Assembly (NCBI GenBank): GCA_023091665.1 | Contig: JALJCQ010000013.1 | Coordinates: 744,001-808,000, forward strand | DNA length: 64,000 nt | Source: Pythium myriotylum | Lineage: Eukaryota; Oomycota; Peronosporomycetes; Pythiales; Pythiaceae | Direction: 5' to 3' | In this document: positions 21,201 through 31,897 of the stretch, one piece after another | Layout of the letters: every line of letters begins with the position of its first letter | How positions within the stretch are numbered: position 1 is the stretch's first letter | Made by a program: the position numbers and the translations under genes | The notes under the pieces: model-generated | What the model was told of the DNA's origin: nothing | The model's input: the letters and a program-made list of their open reading frames with translations, nothing else | The model's database searches: none

Positions 21201-24200
21201 TTGCCTTGGCCTCGATGAGCTTGAAGTCTGTCGCGCCTGGGTACAACGTGCCTCGAGCTGCGGTGATCTGCAGAACAGAGGAAGCAAACGCGCCAGTGCT
21301 ATCGGTGTTGGATATCACAGCGGTGGGGGACGCAGTGGCTGAATCGGTGATGGTAGCTCCGTTGGCGTCGACTGTGAGCCCTCCGCTGTGAATGGTCGCG
21401 CCGCCAGCGGTGACCGAGAGCCCCCCGTTGCTGATGGTCGTTCGTCCAGAAGCCTCGACCGTGAATGCCGTGACAAGGTTTGCCTTGGCCTCGATGAGCT
21501 TGAAGTCTGTCGCGCCTGGGTACAACGTGCCTCGAGCTGCGGTGATCTGCAGAACAGAGGAAGCAAACGCGCCAGTGCTATCGGTGTTGGATATCACAGC
21601 GGTGGGGGACGCAGTGGCTGAATCGGTGATGGTAGCTCCGTTGGCGTCGACTGTGAGCCCTCCGCTGTGAATGGTCGCGCCGCCAGCGGTGACCGAGAGC
21701 CCCCCGTTGCTGATGGTCGTTCGTCCAGAAGCCTCGACCGTGAATGCCGTGACAAGGTTTGCCTTGGCCTCGATGAGCTTGAAGTCTGTCGCGCCTGGGT
21801 ACAACGTGCCTCGAGCTGCGGTGATCTGCAGAACAGAGGAAGCAAACGCGCCAGTGCTATCGGTGTTGGATATCACAGCGGTGGGGGACGCAGTGGCTGA
21901 ATCGGTGATGGTGGCTCCGTTGGCGTCGACTGTGAGCCCTCCGCTGTGAATGGTCGCGCCGCCAGCGGTGACCGAGAGCCCCCCGTTGCTGATGGTCGTT
22001 CGTCCAGAAGCCTCGACCGTGAATGCCGTGACAAGGTTTGCCTTGGCCTCGATGAGCTTGAAGTCTGTCGCGCCTGGGTACAACGTGCCTCGAGCTGCGG
22101 TGATCTGCAGAACAGAGGAAGCAAACGCGCCAGTGCTATCGGTGTTGGATATCACAGCGGTGGGGGACGCAGTGGCTGAATCGGTGATGGTAGCTCCGTT
22201 GGCGTCGACTGTGAGCCCTCCGCTGTGAATGGTCGCGCCGCCAGCGGTGACCGAGAGCCCCCCGTTGCTGATGGTCGTTCGTCCAGAAGCCTCGACCGTG
22301 AATGCCGTGACAAGGTTTGCCTTGGCCTCGATGAGCTTGAAGTCTGTCGCGCCTGGGTACAACGTGCCTCGAGCTGCGGTGATCTGCAGAACAGAGGAAG
22401 CAAACGCGCCAGTGCTATCGGTGTTGGATATCACAGCGGTGGGGGACGCAGTGGCTGAATCGGTGATGGTAGCTCCGTTGGCGTCGACTGTGAGCCCTCC
22501 GCTGTGAATGGTCGCGCCGCCAGCGGTGACCGAGAGCCCCCCGTTGCTGATGGTCGTTCGTCCAGAAGCCTCGACCGTGAATGCCGTGACAAGGTTTGCC
22601 TTGGCCTCGATGAGCTTGAAGTCTGTCGCGCCTGGGTACAACGTGCCTCGAGCTGCGGTGATCTGCAGAACAGAGGAAGCAAACGCGCCAGTGCTATCGG
22701 TGTTGGATATCACAGCGGTGGGGGACGCAGTGGCTGAATCGGTGATGGTAGCTCCGTTGGCGTCGACTGTGAGCCCTCCGCTGTGAATGGTCGCGCCGCC
22801 AGCGGTGACCGAGAGCCCCCCGTTGCTGATGGTCGTTCGTCCAGAAGCCTCGACCGTGAATGCCGTGACAAGGTTTGCCTTGGCCTCGATGAGCTTGAAG
22901 TCTGTCGCGCCTGGGTACAACGTGCCTCGAGCTGCGGTGATCTGCAGAACAGAGGAAGCAAACGCGCCAGTGCTATCGGTGTTGGATATCACAGCGGTGG
23001 GGGACGCAGTGGCTGAATCGGTGATGGTGGCTCCGTTGGCGTCGACTGTGAGCCCTCCGCTGTGAATGGTCGCGCCGCCAGCGGTGACCGAGAGCCCCCC
23101 GTTGCTGATGGTCGTTCGTCCAGAAGCCTCGACCGTGAATGCCGTGACAAGGTTTGCCTTGGCCTCGATGAGCTTGAAGTCTGTCGCGCCTGGGTACAAC
23201 GTGCCTCGAGCTGCGGTGATCTGCAGAACAGAGGAAGCAAACGCGCCAGTGCTATCGGTGTTGGATATCACAGCGGTGGGGGACGCAGTGGCTGAATCGG
23301 TGATGGTAGCTCCGTTGGCGTCGACTGTGAGCCCTCCGCTGTGAATGGTCGCGCCGCCAGCGGTGACCGAGAGCCCCCCGTTGCTGATGGTCGTTCGTCC
23401 AGAAGCCTCGACCGTGAATGCCGTGACAAGGTTTGCCTTGGCCTCGATGAGCTTGAAGTCTGTCGCGCCTGGGTACAACGTGCCTCGAGCTGCGGTGATC
23501 TGCAGAACAGAGGAAGCAAACGCGCCAGTGCTATCGGTGTTGGATATCACAGCGGTGGGGGACGCAGTGGCTGAATCGGTGATGGTGGCTCCGTTGGCGT
23601 CGACTGTGAGCCCTCCGCTGTGAATGGTCGCGCCGCCAGCGGTGACCGAGAGCCCCCCGTTGCTGATGGTCGTTCGTCCAGAAGCCTCGACCGTGAATGC
23701 CGTGACAAGGTTTGCCTTGGCCTCGATGAGCTTGAAGTCTGTCGCGCCTGGGTACAACGTGCCTCGAGCTGCGGTGATCTGCAGAACAGAGGAAGCAAAC
23801 GCGCCAGTGCTATCGGTGTTGGATATCACAGCAACAGGCACTGTTGTTCTAGTGTCGACGATGGTCGCTCCACCGCTGAGAACATTTAGACCAAGTGTGA
23901 CAATAGTCACGCCGGCTTGGACCTTGAGATATCCGGTTGAGACCTCCATGTTGCCTTGCTGCAATTTGGTGTTTCCAAATGCATCCATTGTCATAATCGT
24001 GTAGGATCCGGACTCGATCAGGATGAATTGAAAGTCTGGGGCTGACAGTTTGGTAGTTTTCAAGTGCAAGACTGTTCCAGTGTATGTCTGGCCCTGGGGA
24101 TTTACTAAGAACCCGTCATTGTCGTCGATGTTATCTGGAACGTTTGAAGGCTGGTTGCAGTCTATGCCTTTGAAGTCTGCGTAGCAGAGGCAGAGTCCAG

Positions 24201-25450
24201 TGCCAAAGTCGCAAAGACCTCGATTCGAACAATAGGCGTGCTCTGCAGCCACCACCAATGAATTCAAAACCGTTCTATGGCAAAGCGATGTAACAGTCAC
24301 TCACCGATCACGTTCGTCGCCACGACATCTGTGATAACGCAAGTCGGACCAACAGTGTTGGCGTTCACAACGCCGCTAACGTCACACGTAAAGCTGGTGA
24401 GAGGCGGATTTCCCCAGTGGAAGAAAATATTGTTTTCCGTGTCTCCATGGTTCCATTCGCTGAAGACCACAGTGTACTGCGCTCCCTTGTTGGTGTCTGG
24501 GTTTGTGACAGTGCATGACGCTTGCCTCACGTTTGCCATGGCGCTAAAGGCGGCGCTACACGACGCGTCCGAGTTGCCACTAGAACTCGCATCCAATGAG
24601 GCCACTTGACCATTAAAGGCCACGCGAATAACCCCCGAGAGGACGCCGCCAGTCGCACCAGTCGTTACCTTGATCGTACGATATCCCTGACTCACCGTCA
24701 GTGGATCATCGTTCTTGGGACACATGCCTACAGAGACCAAGCCATTTCAGCCATAGCAAACCGTGATGAGGAGCACAACTGGCACTCACGCATCGAACAG
24801 TCGGGACCAGTGAATCCCATGTCGCAGTAACAAGCTGTCACGCTATCTTTCTCCCAGTTTGTGTAGGTGGGGCCGACACCGTTCCCGGCAATGTTAGGAG
24901 TCGAATCCGGTCCGTATTGAAGTGCAAGCTGCGCGAGTGAGTAGCAGATACCGTGGCCCGAACAGTCGTTCGGGCATCGCACTGGCCACGGCACACTCAG
25001 CTGAGAAATCTACCAAAACCAAAGAAGCAAAGCCGGCACTCACTGCGCTGGCAGGCGGCGCCTGTGTAGCCCGCGTAGCAGACGCACTCGCCCTTGGTGT
25101 AGTCGCAGATGCCTCGGTTCGAGCACTCGGTCGCCGCATGAGCCACGTTCGGAGCGGACGCCTTGTCGGACCATGCCGGGCCACTTGGGCACTTCCGTTG
25201 GGAACAGTCCGGCGCGCCCCATGCCGAGTCGCACGTGCACTTGCTGCAAGCAAGCCAAGACCAATGTGAGCGATCGATCCCGCTCATTACATGACGCGAG
25301 CACCGTCGCTGAGACCTACTTGGACGCGCCGCACTGGCCGTGGCCCGAGCAGAAATTCGGGCACGCGGCGTCGACACGCCACAGCGCCACTAGCGCCACC
25401 AGTGCCACAACCACGACCACGCTCGGCATGGCTCCCGACCGCCTCGTCAT
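8845..25450 (-). CDS. Giant secreted EGF/repeat protein with C-terminal S74 chaperone domain
   Basis: Six exons on the minus strand: 25320-25450, 25044-25243, 24790-24981, 24305-24727, 9217-24242 (15,026 bp) and 8845-9135, with canonical borders; total 16,263 nt, 5,420 aa. Residues 1-28 are a signal peptide (SVVVVVALVALVAL core). Three EGF-like modules follow (about 30-57, 58-109, 112-172; CSGHG/CSNRG cores), then a 140-residue Cys-containing domain, a fourth EGF-like module (about 319-344), about 4,900 residues of Gly/Thr/Ala/Val repeats, and from about residue 5301 an S74/intramolecular-chaperone domain. That domain shows SDSRLK at its start, then GFIADEVEQVLPELV, LEYAKLTPYLVQS and a terminal coiled coil. 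Known family: such domains trimerise phage tail fibres and MYRF, then cleave themselves off just before the Ser. Inference: a trimeric, fibrous cell-surface or secreted adhesin. The pre-repeat exons are evidently real because the EGF cysteine pattern runs across each splice. Confidence 0.85.
9560..16912 (-). repeat. 585/840-bp long tandem repeats (10 copies) in giant gene
   Basis: Identical anchor points recur at 9917, 10502, 11342, 11927, 12512, 13352, 14192, 14777, 15617 and 16457. Spacings are 585, 840, 585, 585, 840, 840, 585, 840 and 840 bp. The long form is the short form plus a 255-bp (85-aa) module. All lengths are multiples of three. Each unit encodes strings of GGLTVTAGGATI-type beta motifs. 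Confidence 0.95.
16913..19159 (-). repeat. 321-bp tandem repeats (7 copies) in giant gene
   Basis: Seven units of 321 bp (107 aa) at 16913, 17234, 17555, 17876, 18197, 18518 and 18839. They are almost identical; the main variants are Asn/Ser at one position (aacattt versus aacactt) and a few silent changes. Confidence 0.95.
19160..23858 (-). repeat. 279-bp tandem repeats (17 copies) in giant gene
   Basis: Units of exactly 279 bp (93 aa) begin at 19160 and recur to 23624; the seventeenth is partial at its outer end. Units are essentially identical, apart from one diagnostic A/G site (ggtagctcc or ggtggctcc) that recurs mostly every fourth unit. Confidence 0.95.
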
Positions 25451-25709
25451 TGTCTGCGAGGAGCTCGCCCTCTGTCTGTTGATGAGATATTGGATCTTCA
25501 AAGGACGCGGTCCGATGGTCCCGAATGGTCCCTCGTTGGGATCCAGGTTACGTCCCGAATTTCCCATCTGTACCCCCATCCCATGTCTCGCGACATGCCA
25601 CGGGTCGACGGGTTGTCATTTCCTCGGCAACCCGTTTCTCGCTCCGATGGAGAGAAAACCCGCCTGCCTGGGTTCACGGGGTCGGTCCGTGGAATCACTC
25701 GGAGAGAGT
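25451..25709. promoter_or_regulatory. Bidirectional promoter interval
   Basis: 259 bp between the divergent starts of the giant secreted protein (minus) and the GBP-like/PH gene (plus). No specific element was recognised. Confidence 0.4.
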
Positions 25710-28262
25710 ATGGAGCTGGGCGATCTCGTGCCGCTCTTGACGACCGCGGGCGCGCTGGGCGAGCTGCGGCTACGCGGCGCCGGCATCGACGTGCTCGAGA
25801 GCAGTCGCCACGCGTCGCGCAAGGTGGCGCTGGTCGCCGTGCTCCACGCCGACGCCGAGAACGACGCGACGCAAGAGCGCGGGCTCTTCCTCTCGCCCAA
25901 GTCGGTCAACGTGCAGGAACAGGACACGGCCGTGCTGCTCTGCACGCTGCGCGGCGTCGACATGCGCGCCGAGCCGGTCTGGGGCTCGCTGCTGCTGCTC
26001 GTGGCCTCGCACGCGTTCGTCGCGGCGAGCGGCGCGATCGGGCCCGAGAGCTTCCGCGCGCTGTCGTTTCTCGCCCACTTTCGCACGGCCTGGCGCGTCG
26101 TCGAAGGCGACGACGACCAGCAGAATAACACGCTGCTCAAGGAACTCGTGCCGCGCACGACCTGGGTCGCGATCGACCTCAAGATCAAAGAGATGGAAGG
26201 ACTCGAGACCCCGACCAAGTACTTTGAACACAAGCTCGCGAACCCGCCGGTCCACGGCGTGAGCGTCGAAGACGCCGAGCTGCAGATGCTCGCGAACGAA
26301 CTGCTGCCCCCGACGATGCGCGACTGCCTCAGCATCAAGTCGACGACGCTCACCACGCCCGCTGGGTTCACGACGCCGCAAGCGTTCACGTCGTCCAAGA
26401 TCTTCCCGCACGCACTCGACACGATCCAGGCCAAGGCTCTCTTTGGCAGATACCTGAGCGGCGGCGTCATGCTCCACTTGCTGCGTTCGCTCGCGCACAG
26501 CATCGCGTCGAACGCGACGATTGTGCTGCAGCGCGTCGTGTACAACGTGCAACTCAACTACTGGAAGTTGCTGCTCGAGAGTGCGTACGAGAAATACACG
26601 GACGAGATCCACGCGCGACTTAGTGTGTACGAGAAGATCGAGTTCAACGCTGACTACATCGTCACGATCACGGAGAACAAAATGCAGTCCGAAAAAGTGT
26701 CGGTCGTCAACGCGGGGCAAGGCCAGTTCTCAAGCTTTGACGAGTTTGGCAACTTAAAGCGATCAGTCTCGCAGGGTTCGAGCAGCCAAAATCTGCTGAA
26801 AGACGATGGCGTAGCTGAACGACCGACGCTCAACACGGGGATTTTTTCGTTCATCAAGAATCGCGCGGGAAGAGCATTCTCGAAACAGTTTTCAGGTCTT
26901 ACCTCGTCGTCCTCTACTACCTCCAACTCGTCTGCAGTAACCTCACTGAATCACATTCCCGAAGATGACGACGCAGAGAACGACGATCTTGCTCCGGTCA
27001 ACCTGGAGACCCCGGAGGATGTTCTCAACAAGTACAACGCCCGCATTGCAAGCTACCAGGTGCCAATGGAGTACATCAACACGCCGACGGAGGCAATGCC
27101 AGTTAGCGAGACGACGCTGGAATCGATCCATCAGAACGCACTCAACGAAGCCAAGAAACTGATTCTTCCGTTCATCTACGACTTGCGCTGCACCGAAGTC
27201 AAATATTCCGAGTTTACGAGTGCGGGACTCGACCTGTCGGTCGGGAAGCGCAACTTTTTGCGTCGTGTCGGCGAGGTTAAGATTCGCTTCGAGCTTGCTA
27301 ACGAGGCTGCATCGTCAATCTTTTGCTCTCAATTGGTTCAGTATCTTCATACCATTGTGCTGAAGAAGAACGAGAAAGATAACGAGGCACAGAAGAACTC
27401 GATACCCCGTGTGGCTCGGTCCACGTCTGCTGTGATCATGCCAGACTCTGGTGACAAGAACGCAGCACCACTGACGCGGTTGCCCATGGAGTTGCTCACA
27501 TACAAGAACAACCTTGAAGCCATGGTATCGCAGTACAACTTCGTGTCACGAGGTCCGATGGCGTCTCGTGTGCTCATCGGTTTCTACCAAGCCGTCGTGC
27601 GCAAGCGATTACTTGCGCTAGCACAGAGAGAGTACAACCGTTTCGGGGATGCTTGCGACGCGAAGGAGAGCAAACTCGCAGACATCGAAGACTCACTTGA
27701 GAATACACAGGAGCTGGTGCTACGCCACCAGAAGACTAACGAAGAGTACACCATCATGGAGGCAAAGTCAATCGCGGCAATCGAGCTCAAACATAAGGAC
27801 GAGATAGCAGGTCTTGAAGAGGCGATTCAGCGAGCAAACGAGAAGCTGGAGCAAGCGATGCGCGATCAGCGGGCTCTGTACCAGAGAACGATGCAAGCTA
27901 CACGCAAGACGATTAACACGATCGACAAAGTGGCTGAGAAGAACCGTGTGTTCATGGGCTATCTCGAGAGGTTTGAGAAAGGGCACCTGTTCTCCAAGAG
28001 CTGGCGCCAGTATTATTACGTGCTGGACCACTCAACACTCAAGTGTTATAAGTCGAAAGGTGCATTCGAGGAGCGAAGTCCTCCAATGGAGAAGCCGATT
28101 ACGTTAACAGGTTACAATGTCATCAAAAGCCGCACCGACGAGATGAAAATGAAGCTGATTCCTCCCGAAGCTGGGCAAATGCTGCGCTTCCGAGCACCAG
28201 CGAGCGTCGGGCGAGACACTTGGATGAAAAAGTTCATTGAGGCAGCGCAGCCCGGGAGATAA
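25710..28262 (+). CDS. GTPase-degenerate guanylate-binding-protein-like protein with PH domain
   Basis: A single exon of 850 aa from the ATG at 25710. The open frame continues upstream, but that overlaps the divergent gene and is low in coding character. Residues about 20-220 resemble the G domain of guanylate-binding proteins: ERGLFLSPKSV, a TAVLLCTLRGVD strand where functional GBPs have LLDTEG, then a helix and a TTWVAIDLKIKEME strand. No P-loop GxxxxGK(S/T) is present, so GTP hydrolysis is unlikely. A GBP-type helical region follows, then a Ser-rich linker (about 345-420) and a coiled coil (about 650-740; KEEHKD-type heptads). A PH domain closes the protein (about 750-850: GYLERFEKG, SWRQYYYVLD, TLKCYKSKGAF, WMKKFIEAA). 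Inference: a scaffold tied to phosphoinositide membranes. It ends 90 bp from the convergent CDK gene. Confidence 0.7.
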   Translation: MELGDLVPLLTTAGALGELRLRGAGIDVLESSRHASRKVALVAVLHADAENDATQERGLFLSPKSVNVQEQDTAVLLCTLRGVDMRAEPVWGSLLLLVASHAFVAASGAIGPESFRALSFLAHFRTAWRVVEGDDDQQNNTLLKELVPRTTWVAIDLKIKEMEGLETPTKYFEHKLANPPVHGVSVEDAELQMLANELLPPTMRDCLSIKSTTLTTPAGFTTPQAFTSSKIFPHALDTIQAKALFGRYLSGGVMLHLLRSLAHSIASNATIVLQRVVYNVQLNYWKLLLESAYEKYTDEIHARLSVYEKIEFNADYIVTITENKMQSEKVSVVNAGQGQFSSFDEFGNLKRSVSQGSSSQNLLKDDGVAERPTLNTGIFSFIKNRAGRAFSKQFSGLTSSSSTTSNSSAVTSLNHIPEDDDAENDDLAPVNLETPEDVLNKYNARIASYQVPMEYINTPTEAMPVSETTLESIHQNALNEAKKLILPFIYDLRCTEVKYSEFTSAGLDLSVGKRNFLRRVGEVKIRFELANEAASSIFCSQLVQYLHTIVLKKNEKDNEAQKNSIPRVARSTSAVIMPDSGDKNAAPLTRLPMELLTYKNNLEAMVSQYNFVSRGPMASRVLIGFYQAVVRKRLLALAQREYNRFGDACDAKESKLADIEDSLENTQELVLRHQKTNEEYTIMEAKSIAAIELKHKDEIAGLEEAIQRANEKLEQAMRDQRALYQRTMQATRKTINTIDKVAEKNRVFMGYLERFEKGHLFSKSWRQYYYVLDHSTLKCYKSKGAFEERSPPMEKPITLTGYNVIKSRTDEMKMKLIPPEAGQMLRFRAPASVGRDTWMKKFIEAAQPGR

Positions 28263-28352
28263 CGATTGCTGTAGCATTTTGCGATGGGTTTTCAGCGCAC
28301 TTGTATTCCGTGATTTGTCAAAGATCAGAGAAGTACCGTATAACATTTTTTT

Positions 28353-29603
28353 TCAAGCAATAGCAGGGTTCAGTGGTTTCCCCAACGATTCCAAGAATGC
28401 GTCACCGTGTTCTGCCGTGCCTCTTCCTTCGTGCTGTTTGTCTCGAGCAGATCCGAGTCTTCCGACGGGGATTTCGGACGCGACCAATCCGCTGAAAAAG
28501 AAAGGATGGTCAAGCGCCTGTGCGGCCGTCAGTCGCTTGGTCGGGTCGAGTACCAGCAGCTTGCTGAGGAGGTCTAACACGTCGTCGGACGCGTCCGGAA
28601 ACACACGGGACCAGGGCAGGGGCTCATACGATGGAAACTCGACCTTGTGGAAGTCGGGGAGTTTAGTGGCGTCCTGAATCAACACGTTAGCGTAGACCAA
28701 CGGAGAGTGTTCCAGTCTCGTACCGGCCATGACTTCTCCGGACTTCCGAGCACCTGGAAGATCCGCACGAGCTGGTCGATGTCGCTCTGCCCAGGGAACA
28801 CCGGTACGAGATGCAATAGCTCGGCCAGCACTGCCCCGACGGCCCACATATCCACGGCGAAGTCGTATTCACGCCCGCCGAGCAAGAGCTCTGGCGCGCG
28901 GTACCATCGCGTGGCGACCTGGTGCGAGTAAGTCTTGGACGCACCAACGTAGACGGTCGCGAGTCCAAAGTCGCTGAGCTTGAGTTCGCCCGAGGACGTC
29001 ACGAGCAGGTTCCCAGGCTTGATATCCTATCAAGAGCCATCGTGTCAGAAATGGACGACCCATATCAACGACAAAAAAAGTTCGAGACGCACCCTGTGGA
29101 TGATACAGTGTGCATGGCAGTACGCCACGGCCTGCAAGAGCATGAGCATGATACATCGAATCTCGACGTCCGAGAAGTCTCTCTTCCGCTGCCGCAAGAC
29201 CTAGGCAACCTTATGTGAGAAAGGCGGGTTGTCCCCTCCCCCCGTGAGCAGCTCCAGTTCTCACACTGAAGAGATCCGTCTCGACAAACTCCATGACCAG
29301 CGCCACGTTCGTGCCATCCGCACACACATCCAGCAGCTTGACGATCTACACAACCGCAGCTTCTTCCTTTCAGATCTCTTCCCAGCCTCAAGCAAAGCTC
29401 TCTCTCCCCACATGCACATGCTCGATCTGCCGCAGCGTCTCGATCTCCTGGAAGACCACGGCCGGCAGCACGCGCAGCCGGCCGTCGTCGGCCACGCGCA
29501 GCTTCTTGACGGCCACGAGCTCGCCGCTGGCCACGTGGCGCGCGCGGAAGACCTCGCCGAAGGCCCCGTTGCCAATACGCTCGAGCAGCTCGTAGGCCTC
29601 CAT
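28353..29603 (-). CDS. Cyclin-dependent kinase, CDK20/CCRK-like
   Basis: Five exons on the minus strand: 29412-29603, 29265-29345, 29093-29200, 28724-29026 and 28353-28673; 334 aa. All kinase motifs are visible: glycine loop [14 protein letters not shown] lysine, QEIETLRQ in the C-helix, HRDIKPGN catalytic loop (formed across an intron), DFGLA, the T-loop ending [14 protein letters not shown], and [13 protein letters not shown]. The C-terminal part ([32 protein letters not shown]) most resembles CDK20 (cell-cycle-related kinase). In animals and algae that kinase controls ciliary length and cell-cycle entry. This would fit an organism with flagellate zoospores (inference). Other CDK subfamilies such as CDK7 remain possible. 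Confidence 0.85.
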
Positions 29604-30011
29604 GGATCGATCGGTGACGCTTCGATGGACGCTTGATTAAGTACACTGCACGATGGACGCCGAATATTTAATCAGCTCATCCACCGGATTAATTCTCGCC
29701 TTCGCCCATCCTCCGCTTGCAGTTCCACTGTGGACTTGGGGAAGATGGAAATGGCAGACTCCTACTCCATCTCCTTTGCGCAACTGCAACGAGGAGAGGC
29801 ACGTCGGATCCATCATTGAAAGGCGAGGGTTCGGTTGTGTGTTTTGTTTTTTGTCTTCTTTTTATGCATGAGATTAGTCTCCGTAGTGACCTAATGGCTG
29901 AAGCTTGCTACGGCGAACAGGAATAGAGGCGCCTGTGGGATTACGAGGCGGATGCGAAAGGAAACAGAAGGCGGGAAGGATCGACGGAAGGCGAGAGGGA
30001 CAGTCGACTGG
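29604..30011. promoter_or_regulatory. Intergenic: CDK promoter side and CDC50 3' end
   Basis: 408 bp holding the presumed promoter of the CDK20-like gene and the 3' end of the CDC50 gene. No motif was assigned. Confidence 0.35.
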
Positions 30012-31418
30012 CTAGTGGTTGTTCTTCCACACGAGGTATCGCGTGTCGCCGAGTTTTCGAGGACTCAGCTTGTGCTTGGCGAAAAAGAGAATGGCCAGCA
30101 GCATGCAGAGCGAGCCCACGACGATGTAGGCGATGCCGAGGAACGGGTTGCGGCCGCCGAACCACGAGGTCGTCGAGATCACGAGCGACTTCTTACCATC
30201 GAAGGTCGAGACCAAGAAGTCTGCACAAAACATAAGAGCCATTTAGAATTCGAAAGACACCAGGAATAGATAGGCCCGTCGACGTACTGCTCGAAACGAG
30301 GAACTCGAGCTTGGTGCCCGGGGTGAGGTCCTTGTCGATGCGGCCGTAGAGCTTGCGGAAGCTCGGGAGACCGGCCGTTCGCATCCAGACGATAAAGTGC
30401 TCGTCCTGGACGCCAAAGGCAGTCGCGGGCTTGGTCCACGCAGTCTGGTTCGCGATGGCCGGCTGTCCCACGTACATGGGGATGATCCAGCGGTACTTGG
30501 CGTTCTGCCACAGGTACAAATCGTCGTCCGTGCGGTCGGCCTCCGGGATGTTCTTGAACTTGGTCTCGACATCGGACTTCCAGGCGATGTCCGACTGGTC
30601 CAACAGGTCCACGACCTTGGTGTTGGCGTCGTAGTCGTCTGTCTGGTACAGCGTCTTGCCACCGGTCGTGATACTGTTGACCCAGAAGATATCTATCGCA
30701 TACACAGCCACAGATGAGCGCTGCTCGTCGTATTCACAAGCTCCTCCGTCCCCACAAACTCACCGTTGAAAAGACTGTTGGCGATGAGTCCGCACGGGTT
30801 CACCGAGTAGTTGCCACTCGTGCTTAGCGGCGTCGAGGCTGTCGAGTTGTATTTGGCCACGTTCTCAACCCTCTTGAGCGGCGAGCAGTCCGAGATACTT
30901 GCCGAGGCGTCGCCGCGCAGCTGGGCATCGCTGCGCGACTGCACGTATCGACGGTGGTTCTGGTAAAAGTTGTCGAGCTGGTAGTAGACAAACACGGGCG
31001 CTTTCATCTCTTTTTCAATCTCAAACGTCACGAGACAGCCGCGCGTGGACACGTTGAACTGGTCGCGGTCGCTGTCGCTCTCGAGCAGGCAGCCATCGCC
31101 GAGCTTGACGATGTTGGCCGAGTCCTTGGTGTCCTTGCCGTCGTACTGGACCGAGTACTCGACCACGTTCTCCGACTCGGTGTGCAGCACGATGCCGATG
31201 GGGATGAAGATGAGCCCCACGACGGCGAACGTGCCGATGACCCAGTTGGGCGTCAGGATCGGCTGCCACGCCTTGAGCTTTTGCTGCTTGAACGGCGTGT
31301 CTGCTCACGAGCGCCATGCATGAGCTCCCCAGCAAAAGAAACAAAAAAAAGAAGCGAAAAAAAATAAAGAATGATCGCCACGACACATACCCTCGGGCTT
31401 CCTGGACTTCTCCTCCAT
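30012..31418 (-). CDS. CDC50/LEM3 family P4-ATPase (flippase) subunit
   Basis: Four exons on the minus strand: 31391-31418 (a 28-bp first exon), 30764-31300, 30288-30692 and 30012-30220; 392 aa. The two expected membrane segments are present: NWVIGTFAVVGLIFIPIGIVLH near the N terminus and FLGIAYIVVGSLCMLLAILFF near the C terminus. The large lumenal domain between them has the family signatures VYYQLDNFYQNHRRYVQSRSD, NPCGLIANSLFND and NSITTGGKTLYQ with several N-glycosylation sites. Known family: CDC50 proteins escort P4-ATPases from the ER and take part in phospholipid flipping that supports vesicle traffic. The length is typical. The very short first exon encodes only the cytosolic start (MEEKSRKPE). 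Confidence 0.92.
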
Positions 31419-31897
31419 GATCGCGATGGGGGCAACGGCGGGCGGCAGAGGAGCGCGGAAGGAAGGCGAGGCGGCGGCGGTGCTCCGAGGCCCAGTTCTT
31501 GTCCTTTGGGGAGGTCGAGGCTGTGCACTCGGGGCTGTTTTAGTTTTTTTTTTGTCTTTTGAGCAAGAACACGATGGTAATTTACGGTCGCACGCCGTTT
31601 CTTACGGGCTTGTGCGAACGTTGATTGGCTGAAAATCCGCTACAACGCGACAATCGCTGCGCCGAAGGGGTACGCTGTCGCCCGTAACTTCGCGGGACAC
31701 GACGTAACCTCGTCGGACGTGTCCCATCCCAAAACAGTAATCATGCCGAGCCAGCATCGCGTGCGTAATAAAACGTTGGTTTGATTCGAACCCAATCCAA
31801 CGTGCGTTTCATTGGGTTACGCGTAGTTGTAACCCGTACCCCCCCCGTGCCACACACACCCACGGACACTCCTCCGCCAAAGAGCTCCTGGGTGAAG
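31419..31897. promoter_or_regulatory. Bidirectional promoter interval
   Basis: 479 bp between the divergent CDC50 gene and the RRM/RGG gene. It includes a T-rich run near 31540-31560. No defined element was recognised. Confidence 0.4.

Noticed and set aside
9560..23858. CRISPR array
   Set aside because: The repeats are long, directly adjacent, in coding frame and have no unique spacers; the organism is eukaryotic.
9524..24004. Dozens of plus-strand ORFs (74-279 aa) repeated through the giant exon
   Set aside because: They are antisense shadows of the repeats: their lengths equal the repeat units, and each begins and ends at the same point of every unit.
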